Positions 1 through 6,412 are shown, numbered from the stretch's first letter. The stretch is 10,317 bases of DNA from Bacillota bacterium (GCA_012842325.1 DUTA01000064.1:1-10317), one strand, 5' to 3'. Translations and numbers: made by a program. Notes: generated from the sequence alone by a model not told the origin.

Positions 1-315
1 AACCTCCATACCTGCGGCCGGCATGCCGATGCCCGGGAAATACTGGAGAGGATTTTCCCCGGCCGGGGCCAAGAATTTCTGCATAATATCCAGGAACTTG
101 CCCTTACCGTTGCCCATGGGCTGGATGACCCGGAAGCCTATCTGGCGGAACTGGGACTTGATGTTGGGATCGACACCGGGGAGCGGTTGTGGCTGATTGA
201 AGCCAATGACCGCCCCGGGCATTTTGGCCCCGGCATCGGGCCGGAACAAGAAAAACGGCTGCTCCAGCTGATTGTAGAGCACGCCGTTTTCCTGGCCGCT
301 CCCCCACCCCCCTAG
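1..315 (+). CDS. YheC/YheD-family ATP-grasp protein, C-terminal part (5' end outside window)
   Basis: Frame 1 is open from the first base to a TAG at 313-315, giving the last 104 residues of a protein. The diagnostic stretch is LGLDVGIDTGERLWLIEAND at residues 51-70. It matches the C-terminal metal/ATP-binding strand of YheC/YheD ATP-grasp proteins, with the Glu and Asn of the IEAN motif acting as predicted Mg ligands. In Bacillus these proteins are associated with the endospore coat, and their substrate is not known. The tail ends in four prolines, which is unremarkable disorder. The gene is convergent with a second YheC/D gene whose C-terminus has the same pattern, so the two are paralogues. 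Whether the N-terminal part is intact cannot be seen. Family assignment is firm; the exact role is inferred from the family. Confidence 0.82.
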   Translation, partial: NLHTCGRHADAREILERIFPGRGQEFLHNIQELALTVAHGLDDPEAYLAELGLDVGIDTGERLWLIEANDRPGHFGPGIGPEQEKRLLQLIVEHAVFLAAPPPP

Positions 316-1673
316 CCTTCCAGGTCGCACAGGTAGCCGGCATATGCGAAGATGGCCAGATACTGGCTATGGATTTCTTCGAGGTTATCCAGCCCCACCA
401 CCAGTTCTTTATCGGGTTTTGTATTGGCCTCGATAAACCAGATCTCCCCCTCTTCATCTATGGCCAAATCGAGGCCCAGCTCCCCGAAAGGACCCAGTTC
501 GTCATCGAGCACAGAGGCTATTTCCAGGGCTGCCCTGGCCACGTCAGCATAGCCGGGTACACTGCCCTTGCACCTTAAATCAGGGTAAATGTTGGTATAA
601 TAGTTACACTCGCCACCGGTACTATAATTGGTAATGGTAAAGCCGACCCTGGCGATGCGGGCATAATTACTAATCACCTGCCAGGCCCCTTTATTATCCT
701 TTATCAGCAATACACGCATATCAAAGAGACGGCCCTTATATTTGAGGAGCCTGATACCCTGTTGCACTATGATCTTTCCCCTTGCCGCAAAAGTGTCGAC
801 ATGTCCCTTTAATTCATCCCTGCTCTGCACGCATCTCTCCTGCAATTTGCCCGCATAATAAACAAGCCTGTATCCCTCTCCCATATCTTCAATGGACATC
901 ACTTCCCTCCCGCCACTCCCGTAATAGGTTTTTAAGAAGACTAGGCCGTATTGTGCCAGCATTTTTGCTACAGTGGAAAAATCCTCATAGGGGACTGTAC
1001 AGGGCAGATACCTGGCCGTCCCCTTATTATTTGCCAGGACCTGGTATGACTTCCATTTGCCGATATAATCGAGGCTATTGATAAAAGGTATGCGAAGGGC
1101 GTGTCTGAACCTGGCCCGTAGTTCTTTAACCGTATCCTTCTGCCCTTTGGTGAACCGTGCCCCTCGATCATATATTACGTTTGGCATTGGTAGCCAGGCG
1201 GAAGTCCATTGGTCCTGTTGCGGTACCCAGGTCAAACCTTTGATGCTCTTCCTTTCCCAGTCTATATCATGCAGAGAAAAAAAGTAGCAGAGGAAATTCC
1301 TGGCGTAACCTGCTTCCATGTGTTTATGCCGGGGGTCGATCTTGTCGGGTGGAACCAGGCGTTTGGGGTTTAGAAAAATACCCAGAACCGGACCAAGATA
1401 AATGTCGCGGCCCTTTGCCCAGATATTAACCTTTAAGTTCGTAAGAAGATCGACAGCTTTGCCATCCCCAACCGGCATAACCAAGGCCTCATTCAAATAA
1501 ATACAGTCCTCATCCACAGCAACCCGGCCGATGGTAACGTCCTTTTTCCACTGCCCCAAATGCAAACAATAGGTGGTTTGCGGGAAAAGATTTAGGGCAT
1601 CGTATATTCTCCCGGAGACAAGACACAGCTCCCCGGAGGAACCTCCCTTCAGCCAGCCAAGCCGCACTTTCAT
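312..1673 (-). CDS. YheC/YheD-family endospore coat-associated ATP-grasp protein
   Basis: This gene encodes a 453-residue protein of the YheC/YheD family (ATP-grasp fold), which in endospore formers is found with the spore coat and whose ligated substrate is unknown. The N-terminal third carries the family's 'GPVLGIFLNP' type segment at about residues 94-103. The ATP-grasp part follows, with FLKTYYGSGGREV at about 246-258, the signature around QQGIRLLKYKGRLFDMRVLL at about 304-323, and the catalytic Mg-binding strand ELGLDLAIDEEGEIWFIEAN at about 398-417. I chose the ATG at 1673 because GGAGGG (complement of 1680-1685) sits 6 bases before it. An upstream in-frame extension of 17 residues would run through this ribosome binding site. 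The length is normal for the family. The stop codon overlaps that of the convergent paralogue on the left, and the SET-domain gene is divergent on the right. Expression late in sporulation is plausible but not shown. Confidence 0.88.
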   Translation of the reverse strand: MKVRLGWLKGGSSGELCLVSGRIYDALNLFPQTTYCLHLGQWKKDVTIGRVAVDEDCIYLNEALVMPVGDGKAVDLLTNLKVNIWAKGRDIYLGPVLGIFLNPKRLVPPDKIDPRHKHMEAGYARNFLCYFFSLHDIDWERKSIKGLTWVPQQDQWTSAWLPMPNVIYDRGARFTKGQKDTVKELRARFRHALRIPFINSLDYIGKWKSYQVLANNKGTARYLPCTVPYEDFSTVAKMLAQYGLVFLKTYYGSGGREVMSIEDMGEGYRLVYYAGKLQERCVQSRDELKGHVDTFAARGKIIVQQGIRLLKYKGRLFDMRVLLIKDNKGAWQVISNYARIARVGFTITNYSTGGECNYYTNIYPDLRCKGSVPGYADVARAALEIASVLDDELGPFGELGLDLAIDEEGEIWFIEANTKPDKELVVGLDNLEEIHSQYLAIFAYAGYLCDLEG

Positions 1674-1857
1674 GCCATTCCCTCCATACTGTAACAGTGG
1701 GGGCACTGGAGCCTCGCAAAACAAATCAGTCGGGTACCCTGGCTATATCTATGCAAGTGCACCGGCAAAGGATTATTTGGGAGCTTGTTTGCGGGCTCTT
1801 TTTGCGTATTACCAACTAAAAATATCCCCGGTCCTAGTACAACGGTAAGCGCAGTCG

Positions 1858-1877
1858 CATAAGATGTCCATAATGTA
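1858..1877 (+). promoter_or_regulatory. Candidate sporulation-type -10 elements upstream of the SET gene
   Basis: Between the divergent YheC/D and SET genes (1674-1915) there is no convincing sigma-A promoter on the + strand. CATAATGTA at 1869-1877 fits the sigma-K -10 pattern CATANNNTA exactly, and CATAAGAT at 1858-1865 resembles the sigma-E/K -10. However, neither has a well-placed -35 partner: an AC at 1842-1843 is 14 bases from the first element and 25 from the second. This is therefore only a suggestion, made because the neighbouring genes are sporulation-associated. The rest of this intergenic region shows no gene and no strong hairpin. Confidence 0.2.
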
Positions 1878-1915
1878 TACCCAAGCCCAATGTTTCGGAT
1901 AAAGGAGGGCGGCCC

Positions 1916-2389
1916 ATGTATTCCATTTCGGAAGGAAAAGCAGGCCGGTGTCTCCGGGCAGCAACCTTCATAGCCAGGGGCACCAGGCTCTTTGTCTTTG
2001 ACCCCAGCCGCTGGCAAAAAGAAAAAACCTACCAGACGATTCAGGTAGGCCCCGAGCAACATCACCTTCCCGACTCGGATCTTGTCCTGCTAAACCACAG
2101 TTGTAACCCCAATCTAATAGTCAATACGGAAAAAGGGTTAGTATATGCCCTGCAAGACATTTATCCCGGCGAGGAATTAACTTATTTCTATCCCTCCACT
2201 GAATGGGATCTGGCAAGACCCTTTGCCTGCCGCTGCGGCAGTCCCCGGTGTCTTAAATACATCAGAGGGGCACTCTGGACACCCTTGAATTATTTATTGG
2301 GCCATTTTATAAACAGGCACATCGCAGAACTGATACAGAAAAAAATTGCCGTGGCCAGTACCTTTGAAAATTTTCTTAAAGAATTATAA
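1916..2389 (+). CDS. Small SET-domain protein (putative protein lysine methyltransferase)
   Basis: This is a 157-residue protein with the core of a SET domain. SET proteins transfer methyl groups from S-adenosylmethionine to lysine side chains. The visible motifs are NHSCNPN at residues 60-66 (the knot and AdoMet-binding motif), GEELTYFY at 85-92 (the second knot strand with the catalytic-type Tyr), and a post-SET cluster CRCGSPRC at 105-112. C63 together with C105, C107 and C112 would give the usual four-cysteine zinc site. A C-terminal tail of about 40 residues is rich in Ile, Leu and Lys. The ATG at 1916 is preceded by AAAGGAGGG at 1901-1909. There is no signal peptide, so it is probably cytoplasmic. 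The gene stands alone on its strand between a spore coat-type gene and the acetate kinase-like gene. The substrate cannot be read from the sequence. Confidence 0.85.
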   Translation: MYSISEGKAGRCLRAATFIARGTRLFVFDPSRWQKEKTYQTIQVGPEQHHLPDSDLVLLNHSCNPNLIVNTEKGLVYALQDIYPGEELTYFYPSTEWDLARPFACRCGSPRCLKYIRGALWTPLNYLLGHFINRHIAELIQKKIAVASTFENFLKEL

Positions 2390-2416
2390 CTGCCATCTTA
2401 TCTTTTAGATGTGACT

Positions 2417-2484
2417 GGAGGAGGCAGGATTGGGACTGTCCGATAGCTGATACGATGTTGAAGGGTCGTCTGCCCCCTCCTTTT
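2417..2484 (+). terminator. Long-loop stem followed by TTTT after the SET gene (terminator or structured RNA)
   Basis: The arms GGAGGAGGCAG (2417-2427) and CTGCCCCCTCC (2470-2480) pair in 10 of 11 positions, with one A-C mismatch, and TTTT follows at 2481-2484. It lies 27 bases after the SET stop codon and fits a rho-independent terminator on the + strand. The loop of 42 bases is long for a terminator. It contains a nested 4-bp stem, ACGA (2452-2455) with TCGT (2466-2469), placed directly against the main stem, and a GGACTGTCC near-palindrome at 2433-2441. It may therefore be a small structured RNA element as well as a terminator. Confidence 0.5.
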
Positions 2485-2545
2485 CCTTTGCCTGCCCGGC
2501 GAATAAAGATCTGTAACAACAGTATGTCCAGGACCTTAGGGCAGC

Positions 2546-2559
2546 AGATTAAGTAATCT
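2546..2559. repeat. Short perfect inverted repeat downstream of the acetate kinase-like gene
   Basis: AGATTA (2546-2551) and TAATCT (2554-2559) are perfect inverted copies separated by two bases, 11 bases beyond the stop codon of the - strand kinase gene. There is no T run on either side, so it is a poor terminator. It could be a processing or binding site, or chance. Confidence 0.25.
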
Positions 2560-2570
2560 AGCAGTAAGTA

Positions 2571-3770
2571 CTATTCTTCAATGCCATGTTCAGCCAGGAC
2601 CTTCCGCGTCTCCCGGGCCACAATTATCTCTTCGTTGGCGGGGATGACCATGACCTTGACCCTGCTGTCCGGTGTCGAGATCAGCGCTTCCTGCCCCCGG
2701 ACCTGATTCTTTTCCCTATCGAGCTGAAGGCCGAGGAATTCCAGCCCCTCCAGCACCTTTTCCCTGACGGCGTTTCCGTTCTCGCCGATACCCCCGGTAA
2801 AGGCCACCACATCGAGACCTCCCAGGATGGCGGCATAGGCTCCGATATATTTTTTAATGCCATAGCAGAATACTTCCAGGGCCACCGCCGCCCTCTCATC
2901 GCCCCTGGCTGCGGCAGCTTCAATGTCGCGCACATCACCGCTGACCCCCGACAGCCCCTTCAGGCCGCCATTGGTGACTAAAGCCTTTTTGGCTTCGGCC
3001 CAGGTGTAGTGCCCTTTTTCCACCAGATAATAGAGGATAAAGGGGTCGACATCGCCGCAGCGGTTGGAATGCAGGATGCCGGCCTGGGGGGAAAAGCCCA
3101 TACTGGTGTCGATGGAACGGCCGTCTTTAATGGCGCACAGGGAAGCGCTGCCCCCCAGGTGGCAGGAGACCAGGTGCCGGACAGGGCCGAAGAGCTCCCG
3201 GACCCGCTCGCTTACATAACGGTGGGATGCCCCGTGAAAACCATAGCGCCTGATGCCGTACTTCTCCCACCATTCATAGGGGACACCGTACAGATAGGCC
3301 TCCGGAGGCATGGTCTGATGAAAGGCCGTTTCAAAGACCCCCACCAGGGGTTTTCCGGGCAGCAGTTTCTGAAAGATCCTGATGGCGGCCAGGTAGGGAG
3401 GATTGTGGGCCGGAGCTATACCCTCATATTCCTCCATGGCGGCAATTACTTCCTCGGTCAAAAGGCAGGAACCGGACACTCCCCGGGCGTGAACAGTTTT
3501 GAAGCCGACGCCGGCTATTTCCGCCAGATCCTTGATCACGCCCCCGGCAGGATCTACCAGGGCATCCAACATCAGTTTGATAGCCCCGGTGTGATCCTCG
3601 GCCACCACCTCTTTCCCCCGGAAATTCACTCCCGGTGCCTCATGGCTGAAAAGGGAAGGAGGATTGCCCACCCTCTCCACCTTCCCCACAGCCAAAACCT
3701 CTTCTGTTTCCATGTCGAAAAGCTTGTATTTGAGGGAGGTACTGCCAACATTGGCTATCAAAATCAGCAT
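2571..3770 (-). CDS. ackA: Acetate kinase-family protein with altered active-site residues
   Basis: This 399-residue protein belongs to the acetate kinase (ASKHA) family, which interconverts acetate plus ATP with acetyl phosphate plus ADP. That is the last, ATP-yielding step of acetogenesis. Length and motif order are normal. Present are N7 in ANVGSTSLKY, APAHNP (H122), FHQTMP, RRYGFHGASH (H179), DTSMGFSP, R237 in NRCGDVDP, FTGGIGEN at 324-331 and the IPANEE segment near 377-381. Compared with the well-studied Methanosarcina thermophila enzyme, three positions differ. The R91 site is Lys (K91, in FKTVHARG rather than HRVVHGG), the D148 site is Glu (E147, in VFETAFHQ) and the N211 site is Gly (HLGGSAS rather than HLGNGAS). 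It may be a divergent acetate kinase or a paralogue for another carboxylate. The ATG at 3770 follows AAAGGAGGAT with 6 bases spacing. It lies 41 bp downstream of the YbjQ-type gene, probably in one operon. Confidence 0.85.
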   Translation of the reverse strand: MLILIANVGSTSLKYKLFDMETEEVLAVGKVERVGNPPSLFSHEAPGVNFRGKEVVAEDHTGAIKLMLDALVDPAGGVIKDLAEIAGVGFKTVHARGVSGSCLLTEEVIAAMEEYEGIAPAHNPPYLAAIRIFQKLLPGKPLVGVFETAFHQTMPPEAYLYGVPYEWWEKYGIRRYGFHGASHRYVSERVRELFGPVRHLVSCHLGGSASLCAIKDGRSIDTSMGFSPQAGILHSNRCGDVDPFILYYLVEKGHYTWAEAKKALVTNGGLKGLSGVSGDVRDIEAAAARGDERAAVALEVFCYGIKKYIGAYAAILGGLDVVAFTGGIGENGNAVREKVLEGLEFLGLQLDREKNQVRGQEALISTPDSRVKVMVIPANEEIIVARETRKVLAEHGIEE

Positions 3771-3811
3771 CGCCTTATCCTCCTTTCCTCTCCATCACCT
3801 AACCCTTTCCC

Positions 3812-4132
3812 CTACTCCACCCTGACGGCCGTTCCCGAGGCGGTCACCATCAGCATACTGCCGTTGGCGCCAAGGACTTCGTAGTCTATATCTACCCCCA
3901 CCACCGCATTGGCCCCCAGATCGGCAGCCCGCTGTTTCATTTCTGCCAGGGCTTCTTCCCGGGCCTGCAAGAGCTCTCCTTCGTAGGCTCGCGAGCGGCC
4001 GCCAAAGAAGTTGGTGAGACCGGCGGTGAAATCCTTGATGAAATCCACACCGGAAATAACCTCACCGAAAACAATCCCCTTGTATTCGACAATTTGTACC
4101 CCTTCCACCCCTGGTGTTGTCGTCAGGATCAT
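3812..4132 (-). CDS. YbjQ/UPF0145 family protein (putative heavy-metal-binding domain)
   Basis: This 106-residue protein has the features of the YbjQ/UPF0145 (DUF74) family. The start region is MILTTTPGVEGVQIVEYKGI, followed by a GEVISG turn, a helical middle rich in Glu and Ala, and the C-terminal strands GANAVVGVDIDYEVLG and TASGTAVRVE. Family members form pentamers and are annotated as putative heavy-metal-binding proteins, but their cellular role is unknown and no cysteine or histidine cluster is visible here. I chose the ATG at 4132 because GGAGGG lies 7 bases upstream. A TTG at 4147 would overlap that ribosome binding site, so it is unlikely. The gene is first in a probable two-gene unit with the acetate kinase-like gene. 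Length matches the family (about 105-110). Confidence 0.85.
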   Translation of the reverse strand: MILTTTPGVEGVQIVEYKGIVFGEVISGVDFIKDFTAGLTNFFGGRSRAYEGELLQAREEALAEMKQRAADLGANAVVGVDIDYEVLGANGSMLMVTASGTAVRVE

Positions 4133-4223
4133 AATTCTTCCCTCCAATCTAGGTTTTCAGAACTAATTCCCCGGCCACGGAAAAATCCCTGCCGGAAATG
4201 CGGGCCCCTTTAGGTTCTATTTT

Positions 4224-4243
4224 GGATTGCCAGTTTGCAATCC
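4224..4243. repeat. Inverted repeat upstream of the YbjQ-type gene
   Basis: GGATTGC (4224-4230) and GCAATCC (4237-4243) are a perfect 7-bp inverted repeat with a 6-base spacer. It lies in the interval between the selC terminator and the YbjQ start, 92 bases upstream of the YbjQ ATG. Neither strand has a T run after it, so it looks more like an operator or leader hairpin than a terminator. I could not identify a sigma-A promoter in this interval. Confidence 0.3.
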
Positions 4244-4292
4244 CCAAGGCCTATTGAACTCTCCCGGGAAACCGGCAGAAGCAGAGGAAAAC

Positions 4293-4343
4293 AAAAAAAT
4301 GACCGCAACAGTGGAAGCAATTTTGCCCACTGCTCCGGTCATT
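4293..4343 (-). terminator. Rho-independent terminator of selC
   Basis: Read on the - strand, AATGACCG (4343-4336) pairs perfectly with CGGTCATT (4305-4298). Inside it, CAGTGG (4332-4327) pairs with CCACTG (4314-4309), with a 3-by-3 internal loop between the two stems. The stem runs directly into a run of seven T (4299-4293 on the + strand as A). It begins 10 bases after the CCA end of tRNA-Sec, so it would end the tRNA transcript and insulate the downstream YbjQ-ackA unit. Confidence 0.85.
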
Positions 4344-4352
4344 ATTTCTTTT

Positions 4353-4447
4353 TGGCGGGAGTGTGTGGGAATCGAACCCACCGGGGACGGGCCACGCCCC
4401 CCACTGGATTTGAAGTCCAGGCGGCCCACCAGGACCAATCCACCCCC
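4353..4447 (-). tRNA. selC: tRNA-Sec (anticodon UCA)
   Basis: The 95-nt gene reads GGGGGTGG...CCCGCCA on the - strand. It shows the hallmarks of bacterial selenocysteine tRNA. The anticodon loop CTTCAAA carries TCA (complement within 4407-4413) on a 5-bp stem CTGGA/TCCAG. There is an extended D stem (GGTCC/GGGCC) and a long variable arm GGGG-GGC-GTG-GCC-CGT-CCCC. The T arm is GTGGG-TTCGATT-CCCAC, the acceptor arm is long, the discriminator is G, and CCA is encoded. The acceptor pairs are G-C, G-C, G-C, G-U, G-C, U-A, G-C, and then a G-A mismatch at the eighth position, which is normally paired. It is charged with serine and converted to Sec by SelA, then delivered to UGA codons by SelB, which is encoded 3.5 kb away. 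The length equals that of E. coli tRNA-Sec. Confidence 0.96.
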
Positions 4448-4465
4448 ACGAAACCTCCCTACAGC

Positions 4466-4494
4466 ATTATACCAGCACCCCAACCCTTTAGCAA
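4466..4494 (-). promoter_or_regulatory. Sigma-A promoter of selC
   Basis: On the - strand TTGCTA (4494-4489) and TATAAT (4471-4466) are separated by exactly 17 bases, and TGG directly precedes the -10, giving an extended -10 (TGn). The -10 matches the consensus perfectly. Initiation about 7 bases downstream would leave a leader of roughly 12 nt before the mature 5' end at 4447. It is the best promoter in the window. Confidence 0.85.
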
Positions 4495-4608
4495 GTTTAG
4501 CATCCCCAAAAGGATAGTCCGGAATATACATTAAGATGCCCCTGCAGTGGCAAAAGGCACACCCTGGAAAGGGAAAAGCCAGATATCAGGCGGGTTTGCA
4601 GAATTCAA

Positions 4609-4686
4609 CTGACAGAGGCAGGAAAAAGGGCTGGTAATATTATCTCTCCAGGCAGGGATTTTAATCAATTTAGGGTATTTTATGAT
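4609..4686 (+). promoter_or_regulatory. Possible promoter region for the amidohydrolase-kinase unit
   Basis: The stretch from the selC promoter to the amidohydrolase start (4495-4746) has no gene. It becomes AT-rich towards its right end. Two weak candidates can be seen on the + strand. The first is an extended -10 TGGTAATAT at 4632-4640, with a CTGACA at 4609-4614 that lies 20 bases away, which is too far. The second is TATGAT at 4681-4686 without a good -35. Neither is convincing. Confidence 0.2.
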
Positions 4687-4746
4687 AAAGGCTAATTATT
4701 TATCTCTTCTTTCAGAGGATACTGGCCCGCGCAGGAGATGTTTATT

Positions 4747-6288
4747 ATGGATAAAACTATGGGCTTTGTTAACGGAACGATCCTCACCATGGACCCCGCA
4801 TTGCCCGCCTGTGAAGGGATCCTGGTGCGGGGCGACACCATAGCGGCAAGGGCCTCCCGTGACCAGGTACTAGAAATCTGCCGGAAAGAAGAGGGAGAAA
4901 TTTATGACCTGGCCGGTGCCACCCTTCTCCCGGGGTTCCATGACTGCCACGTCCACATGATGGGCACCGGTCTCAATGCCCTGGGCATTGACCTCTATGA
5001 CTGTTCTTCTGTAAAGGAAGTCTTGGCCAGGGTGGCAGAAGCTGCCGCCGCCTCTCCGCCGGATCACTGGGTTTTTGGAAAACGTTTGGATGAATCCCGC
5101 CTCGCGGAGGGACGCCCACCGACAATGGCCGAATTGGACCGGATCGCACCCCACCACCCGGTTTATCTTGTTGACCGGGGGTGGCATTATACCATTGTCA
5201 ACAGCCGTGCCTTCCGGCGTTTGGAGCTATCTCCAGCTTTGCCGGGGATTCGCCGTACCGCCGGCGAGATCAATGGCCGCCTTCATGAAAAGGCCAATGC
5301 CCTGGCCAAACGCCGTTTCTTCAATACCCTGGATCAGGCCCAGCGGGAAACCGCTTTTCGCTTTACAGCCACAGAAGCTGTAAAAAAAGGGATCACCACC
5401 ATCCATGCCATGGAGGGGGGCATTCTTTTTGCCGATTCCGACATACCCGATCTCCTCAACCTGAAAGAGCAATTGCCAGTGCGCGTAATTCTCTACTGGG
5501 CCACAGAAAATTTGGAAGCCGTCAAGAAAGCAGGCCTTCCCCGGATGGGCGGCGATATCCTCTTAGACGGTTCCATCGGTTCGCGGACAGCAGCCTTCCC
5601 TGAGCCCTACAGTGATGACCCAACAACCTCAGGGGTCCTCTATTACAGCAACCAGCGAGTGAGGGAATTAATTGAAAATGCCCACCGGGAAGGATTGCAG
5701 ATTGCCTTCCATGCCATCGGTGAGAAGGCCATTACCCAGGCCTTAGACTGCTTTGAAGCGGTCCTGGCCAGGTATCCTAAAACCGATCACCGACACCGCA
5801 TCGAGCACTTTGGCTTCCCCGCCCGGAGGGATATCGAAAGGGCCGCCCGACTGGGTATAGTCATCTCTACCCAACCTTCCTTCACTTACCTCCGGGGAGG
5901 CCCGGGAACTGTCTACAACACCCGGCTGGGCACCGAACGGGAACGGCGGGGATATCCCCTGCGGGCCTTCTTGGATGCCGGTATTGTTGTCGGTGGTGGG
6001 TCTGACTCCGATGTCACACCCATGGACCCCCTCCTGGGCATCCACGCCGCTGTAAATCCCCCTTACCCTGAAAATAAAGTTACCGTGGAAGAGGCCCTGG
6101 CAATGTTCACCAGGGAGGCCGCAAAAATCGCTTTCCAGGAACATCAGACCGGCACCATTGAGGAGGGTAAACTGGCCGATTTAGTCATTCTCGACCATAA
6201 CCCCTTGCTGACAGAGGCCGCTTCCTTAAAGGACATTACAGTACTTGCCACTATGAAAGGAGGGAAATGGGTTTACAAAAAAGAGTGA
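4747..6288 (+). CDS. YtcJ-type amidohydrolase (amidohydrolase 3 family)
   Basis: This 513-residue metal-dependent hydrolase of the amidohydrolase superfamily resembles YtcJ and N-substituted formamide deformylase. The substrate is unknown. It has an N-terminal beta strand region, then the metal-binding HVH at 68-70 (GFHDCHVHMMG), WHYTIVNSRAF at about 146-156, DGSIGSRTAAFPEPY at about 274-288, H322 in FHAIGEKA, H354 in HRIEHFG, STQPSF at 374-379 and D420 in GGGSDSDVTPMDP. It ends with the usual EGKLADLVILDHNP strand near 473-486. The position that is Lys in many family members, just before the DGS motif, is Asp here (D270). No signal peptide is visible, so it is cytoplasmic. I chose the ATG at 4747 because AGGAG (4733-4737) directly touches the upstream in-frame ATG at 4738, leaving no spacing for it, but gives 9 bases to 4747. 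The kinase gene follows after 124 bp. Confidence 0.88.
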   Translation: MDKTMGFVNGTILTMDPALPACEGILVRGDTIAARASRDQVLEICRKEEGEIYDLAGATLLPGFHDCHVHMMGTGLNALGIDLYDCSSVKEVLARVAEAAAASPPDHWVFGKRLDESRLAEGRPPTMAELDRIAPHHPVYLVDRGWHYTIVNSRAFRRLELSPALPGIRRTAGEINGRLHEKANALAKRRFFNTLDQAQRETAFRFTATEAVKKGITTIHAMEGGILFADSDIPDLLNLKEQLPVRVILYWATENLEAVKKAGLPRMGGDILLDGSIGSRTAAFPEPYSDDPTTSGVLYYSNQRVRELIENAHREGLQIAFHAIGEKAITQALDCFEAVLARYPKTDHRHRIEHFGFPARRDIERAARLGIVISTQPSFTYLRGGPGTVYNTRLGTERERRGYPLRAFLDAGIVVGGGSDSDVTPMDPLLGIHAAVNPPYPENKVTVEEALAMFTREAAKIAFQEHQTGTIEEGKLADLVILDHNPLLTEAASLKDITVLATMKGGKWVYKKE

Positions 6289-6328
6289 TGCCCCCGGTCG
6301 ACAAAGAAGCGGGACGAACTTTCCCCCT

Positions 6329-6349
6329 ACCCTAAAGGAGAGGGTCTCC
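6329..6349 (+). promoter_or_regulatory. Two mutually exclusive small hairpins in the leader of the kinase gene
   Basis: In the 124-bp gap before the kinase, GGAGA (6337-6341) can pair with TCTCC (6345-6349) around a GGG loop. Alternatively ACCCT (6329-6333) can pair with AGGGT (6341-6345). The two use overlapping bases and cannot form together. No T run follows, and no promoter with good spacing is visible, so read-through from the amidohydrolase gene is likely. The regulatory meaning is speculative. Confidence 0.2.
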
Positions 6350-6412
6350 AGGGCAAATTGTCCCACAGGCCTACAGTAGCTCCCAAATATGTCAACGAGG
6401 AGGTTTGGCACC

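Noticed and set aside
1784..1806. Terminator-like stem GAGC...GCTC followed by TTTTT in the divergent intergenic region
   Set aside because: Only four pairs form around a long loop, and no transcript on the + strand is expected to end there.
3009..3884. 291-residue + strand open frame antisense to the acetate kinase-like gene
   Set aside because: It mirrors the kinase and runs into the YbjQ gene, with no ribosome binding site and no family features.
4217..4531. Open frames on both strands across the tRNA-Sec region
   Set aside because: They cover the tRNA, its terminator and its promoter, so they are incidental.
4353..4746. selC as an integration site for a mobile island carrying the amidohydrolase and kinase
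   Set aside because: Islands integrate at the tRNA 3' end, but these genes lie beyond its 5' end. No integrase and no repeated copy of the tRNA 3' end are visible.
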